In this document: piece by piece, positions 62,090 to 64,000 of the stretch | Layout of the letters: every line of letters starts with the position of its first letter | How positions within the stretch are numbered: the stretch's first letter is position 1 | DNA from: Sulfuricurvum sp. MLSB | Lineage (GTDB): Bacteria; Campylobacterota; Campylobacteria; Campylobacterales; Sulfurimonadaceae | Length of the DNA stretch: 64,000 nucleotides | Reading direction: 5' to 3' | NCBI RefSeq assembly: GCF_000747095.1 | Contig: NZ_JQGL01000015.1 | Location: 39,896 to 103,895 of the forward strand | Translations under genes and position numbers: made by a program | The notes under the pieces: model-generated | Seen by the model: the letters and a program-made list of their open reading frames with translations, nothing else | Databases searched by the model: none | What the model was told of the DNA's origin: nothing

Positions 62090-62869
62090 GTGACCTTATT
62101 TGACGCATTGATCCTTGGGGCCCTTGAGGGGGTTACTGAATTTCTTCCCATCTCTTCGACGGGACATCTGATCCTGGCTTCGCAACTTTTGGGATTGGAG
62201 CAGACCAATGCCCACAAAGCGTTTGAAGTCTCGATCCAGCTCGGAAGCATCCTCGCCGTATTGTTTTTGTATGCCCAGCGGCTTTTGCAGGACAAAATGC
62301 TCTGGCTCAAAATCGGTGTTGCTTTTTTGCCCGCCGGTGCCTTGGGATTTTTGTTTTACAAGCAGATCAAAGCCCTGTTCGGGGTTGAGACGGTGAGTAT
62401 CATGCTGATTGCCGGGGGAATCGTCTTTCTCATTTTTGAGTATCTTCGCCGCAACAAGCCGATCGATGCGGGAAAAGATGTCTCCGAGCTCACCTTTAAA
62501 GAGGCCTTTACGATCGGTGTCTTTCAAAGCCTTTCGATGATCCCCGGAACCAGCCGTTCGGGTGCGACCCTCATCGGCGGATTGGTTATGGGGCTCAGCC
62601 GTAAAAGTGCGGCGGAATTTTCGTTTCTCCTCGCCATCCCCACGATGATCATCACTACCGCATACGATCTGCTCAAACACCGGAACGAAATGGTTGTGGA
62701 TGACTATTTCATGCTCACGGTAGCGTTTATAACGGCATTTGTATTTGCCCTCGCTACGGTCAAGCTTTTCGTAGCCTTCGTCAGCCGCCACACGTTTACC
62801 CCGTTTGCGATTTACCGCATCGTCGTCGGATTAATATTCTTTTACTTCGTTGCTGCGCTCCCTGCGTAA
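62090..62869 (+). CDS. uppP: Undecaprenyl-diphosphate phosphatase (BacA type)
   Basis: 259 residues from the GTG at 62090-62092. [20 protein letters not shown] and [19 protein letters not shown] are the two active-site motifs. About eight spans. It recycles the lipid carrier for peptidoglycan and lipid-linked glycan synthesis. It overlaps rdgB by 28 bases tail-to-tail. Confidence 0.95.
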   Translation: MTLFDALILGALEGVTEFLPISSTGHLILASQLLGLEQTNAHKAFEVSIQLGSILAVLFLYAQRLLQDKMLWLKIGVAFLPAGALGFLFYKQIKALFGVETVSIMLIAGGIVFLIFEYLRRNKPIDAGKDVSELTFKEAFTIGVFQSLSMIPGTSRSGATLIGGLVMGLSRKSAAEFSFLLAIPTMIITTAYDLLKHRNEMVVDDYFMLTVAFITAFVFALATVKLFVAFVSRHTFTPFAIYRIVVGLIFFYFVAALPA

Positions 62870-63468
62870 GCACGTAGATATTTAATCTGATCGATCAAAA
62901 TTTTTGCCAGTTCCAACGCTTTGGAACGGTGTGACAATCCTTTTTTAATATCATTGGAAAGTTCGCCCAAGGTTTGGCTATGGCCGGAAGGAATAAAAAT
63001 CGGATCGTATCCGAATCCGTTTTCTCCTCGTAACTCCGTGATAACATCCCCGTGCATCCAACCGTGCACACAGCTCTCTCCTTCGCGGGAAACGATCGCA
63101 ATCGCCGCCGTATAGTGGGCCGGGGAAGTGTGCAGACTTTTTGCTTTCAGCGCCTCAACCAGTTTCAAAAGATTATCCCGGTCAGTCGCATTTTCTCCGC
63201 CGTAACGGGCGCTGTAAATCCCCGGTTCTCCCCCCAGCGCATCGACGCTGATCCCGCTGTCATCGGCGATCACCACCGCGTTTTCATCCCCCAGCGCGGC
63301 ATACACGGCGCGGGCTTTAATGAGGGCGTTCTCCTGAAACGTCGAACCGTCTTCGACGATCTCGAACCCTTCGATCAAATCAGTGTAGGGGTGTACCTGC
63401 CGATCATGCAGCAGTTCGATTATCTCGCGCACTTTTCCCTTATTGGACGTAGCCAAAACGACATTCAT
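62842..63468 (-). CDS. rdgB: XTP/dITP diphosphatase
   Basis: 208 residues. [55 protein letters not shown] and [20 protein letters not shown] are Ham1/RdgB motifs. It removes non-canonical purine nucleotides. The start is ATG. Confidence 0.96.
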   Translation of the reverse strand: MNVVLATSNKGKVREIIELLHDRQVHPYTDLIEGFEIVEDGSTFQENALIKARAVYAALGDENAVVIADDSGISVDALGGEPGIYSARYGGENATDRDNLLKLVEALKAKSLHTSPAHYTAAIAIVSREGESCVHGWMHGDVITELRGENGFGYDPIFIPSGHSQTLGELSNDIKKGLSHRSKALELAKILIDQIKYLRAYAGSAATK

Positions 63469-63531
63469 TCAGTATCCTTAGGTCAGACTTAGCAATCTTT
63501 GGTTCCATCGGCGCTTCATAAGCAGATGTAT

Positions 63532-63537
63532 TATAAT
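63532..63537 (+). promoter_or_regulatory. Promoter -10 of the MFS gene
   Basis: Perfect TATAAT preceded by TGTAT, 33 bases before the GTG start. Confidence 0.55.
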
Positions 63538-63569
63538 GACGGAAATTTTAGCTTATCCAAGGTCACAAC

Positions 63570-64000
63570 GTGTTTAAAACGGTTTTCCCTCTTTCTGCGA
63601 TTCTATCACTCCGATTTTTCGGTCTTTTTCTTGTTCTTCCCGTACTTTCGGTCTACGCACTCGATCTGGAGGGGGCCACGCCGTTCCTCGTCGGCGTCAT
63701 CGTCGGCGGGTATGCCCTGACGCAGGCGATTTTTCAGGTCCCTTTCGGGACGATGAGCGATAAAATCGGCCGTAAGCCGACCCTTCTGATCGGATTGGTC
63801 ATTTTCCTCGTCGGCTCGATCATCTGTGCTATCAGCACCGATATCTACATGCTGATGGCGGGGCGCTTTTTGCAGGGTGCCGGAGCGATCGGAGCGGTCA
63901 TCCCCGCCATGATCAGCGATCTGGTTCACGAAGAATCGCGCGGCAAGGCGATGGCGCTGATGGGGGGAACGATTGCGATCAGCTTTGCGGCCGCGATGGC
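63570..64000 (+). CDS. MFS transporter, N-terminal part (cut by window edge)
   Basis: 143 codons from GTG at 63570, running off the end. The first span LSLRFFGLFLVLPVLSVYAL and the loop 2-3 motif GTMSDKIGRKPTLLIG identify a major facilitator of the drug/H+ antiporter type, with GRFLQGAGAIGAVIPAMISD as motif C-like later. About four spans are visible. Substrate unknown. Confidence 0.85.
   Translation, partial: MFKTVFPLSAILSLRFFGLFLVLPVLSVYALDLEGATPFLVGVIVGGYALTQAIFQVPFGTMSDKIGRKPTLLIGLVIFLVGSIICAISTDIYMLMAGRFLQGAGAIGAVIPAMISDLVHEESRGKAMALMGGTIAISFAAAM

Overview
The window is a chromosomal stretch of a Campylobacterota (epsilonproteobacterial) genome, most likely from the Sulfurimonadaceae (Sulfuricurvum/Sulfurimonas type). 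The evidence is the protein families and gene order. The block rpsI-rplM-addA-addB-(fixH-like, TPM-like, DUF4006)-ccoPQON, then carA-DUF507-MotE-like-FliJ-like-purA, follows the order I remember from Campylobacter jejuni. A four-subunit pyruvate:ferredoxin oxidoreductase fits an organism using the reductive TCA cycle. The base composition is roughly balanced, which suits Sulfuricurvum better than AT-rich Campylobacter or Sulfurimonas; that genus-level guess is inference. Coding density is extreme: most neighbours are separated by fewer than 30 bases or overlap by ATGA/TAATG junctions, and no gap exceeds 300 bases. I saw no tRNA, rRNA, CRISPR, insertion sequence or prophage.

Layout. 1-1050: end of a ribosomal operon (rpmJ, rpsM, rpsK, start of rpsD). 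1245-8159: hom and an AlaC-type aminotransferase, two envelope proteins of unknown function, rRNA methyltransferases (rlmB, rsmI, rsmE) and rpmE. 8250-11821: molybdenum cofactor and queuosine genes (moeA, queD, queE, moaA). 11936-14984: cytochrome bc1 operon petABC plus a small c-type cytochrome. 15037-19791: an unknown GT-B-like protein, mnmG, a Sel1-repeat protein, ribE and small proteins. 19766-25113: a luxS-led operon facing a set of genes that look like autoinducer-2 catabolism (class II aldolase, LsrG-like monooxygenase-fold protein, LsrK-type kinase). 25222-28393: porGDAB. 28519-31417: phosphatase, orphan solute-binding protein, periplasmic carbonic anhydrase. 31505-41645: one-strand block for heavy-metal RND efflux, its two-component system, and the lipid A modification pair PAP2 phosphatase plus EptA. 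41788-44786: an LTA-synthase-like sulfatase and a soluble chemoreceptor with a CZB domain. 44941-55751: rpsI, rplM, addAB and the cbb3 oxidase cluster. 56044-63468: carA, DUF507, flagellar-type proteins, purA, hisZ, a class V aminotransferase, uppP and rdgB, then the start of an MFS transporter that runs off the window.

How they work together. Electron transport is represented by the bc1 complex, c-type cytochromes and the cbb3 terminal oxidase. Carbon fixation is represented by POR and carbonic anhydrase. The least ordinary part is 19766-25113. It holds AI-2 synthesis (LuxS) and probable AI-2 phosphorylation and breakdown, with no Lsr transporter or LsrR visible, together with two small orphan proteins translated in overlap with luxS. 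The second is the efflux/lipid A block, where an envelope-modifying pair known to work together in Helicobacter pylori sits directly behind a metal-efflux operon and its sensor. The third is a 33-residue membrane peptide in the cbb3 cluster and a large hairpin in the ccoN leader. Promoter calls rest on -10 hexamers, often with an upstream TG, which is the dominant recognisable promoter signal in this phylum.
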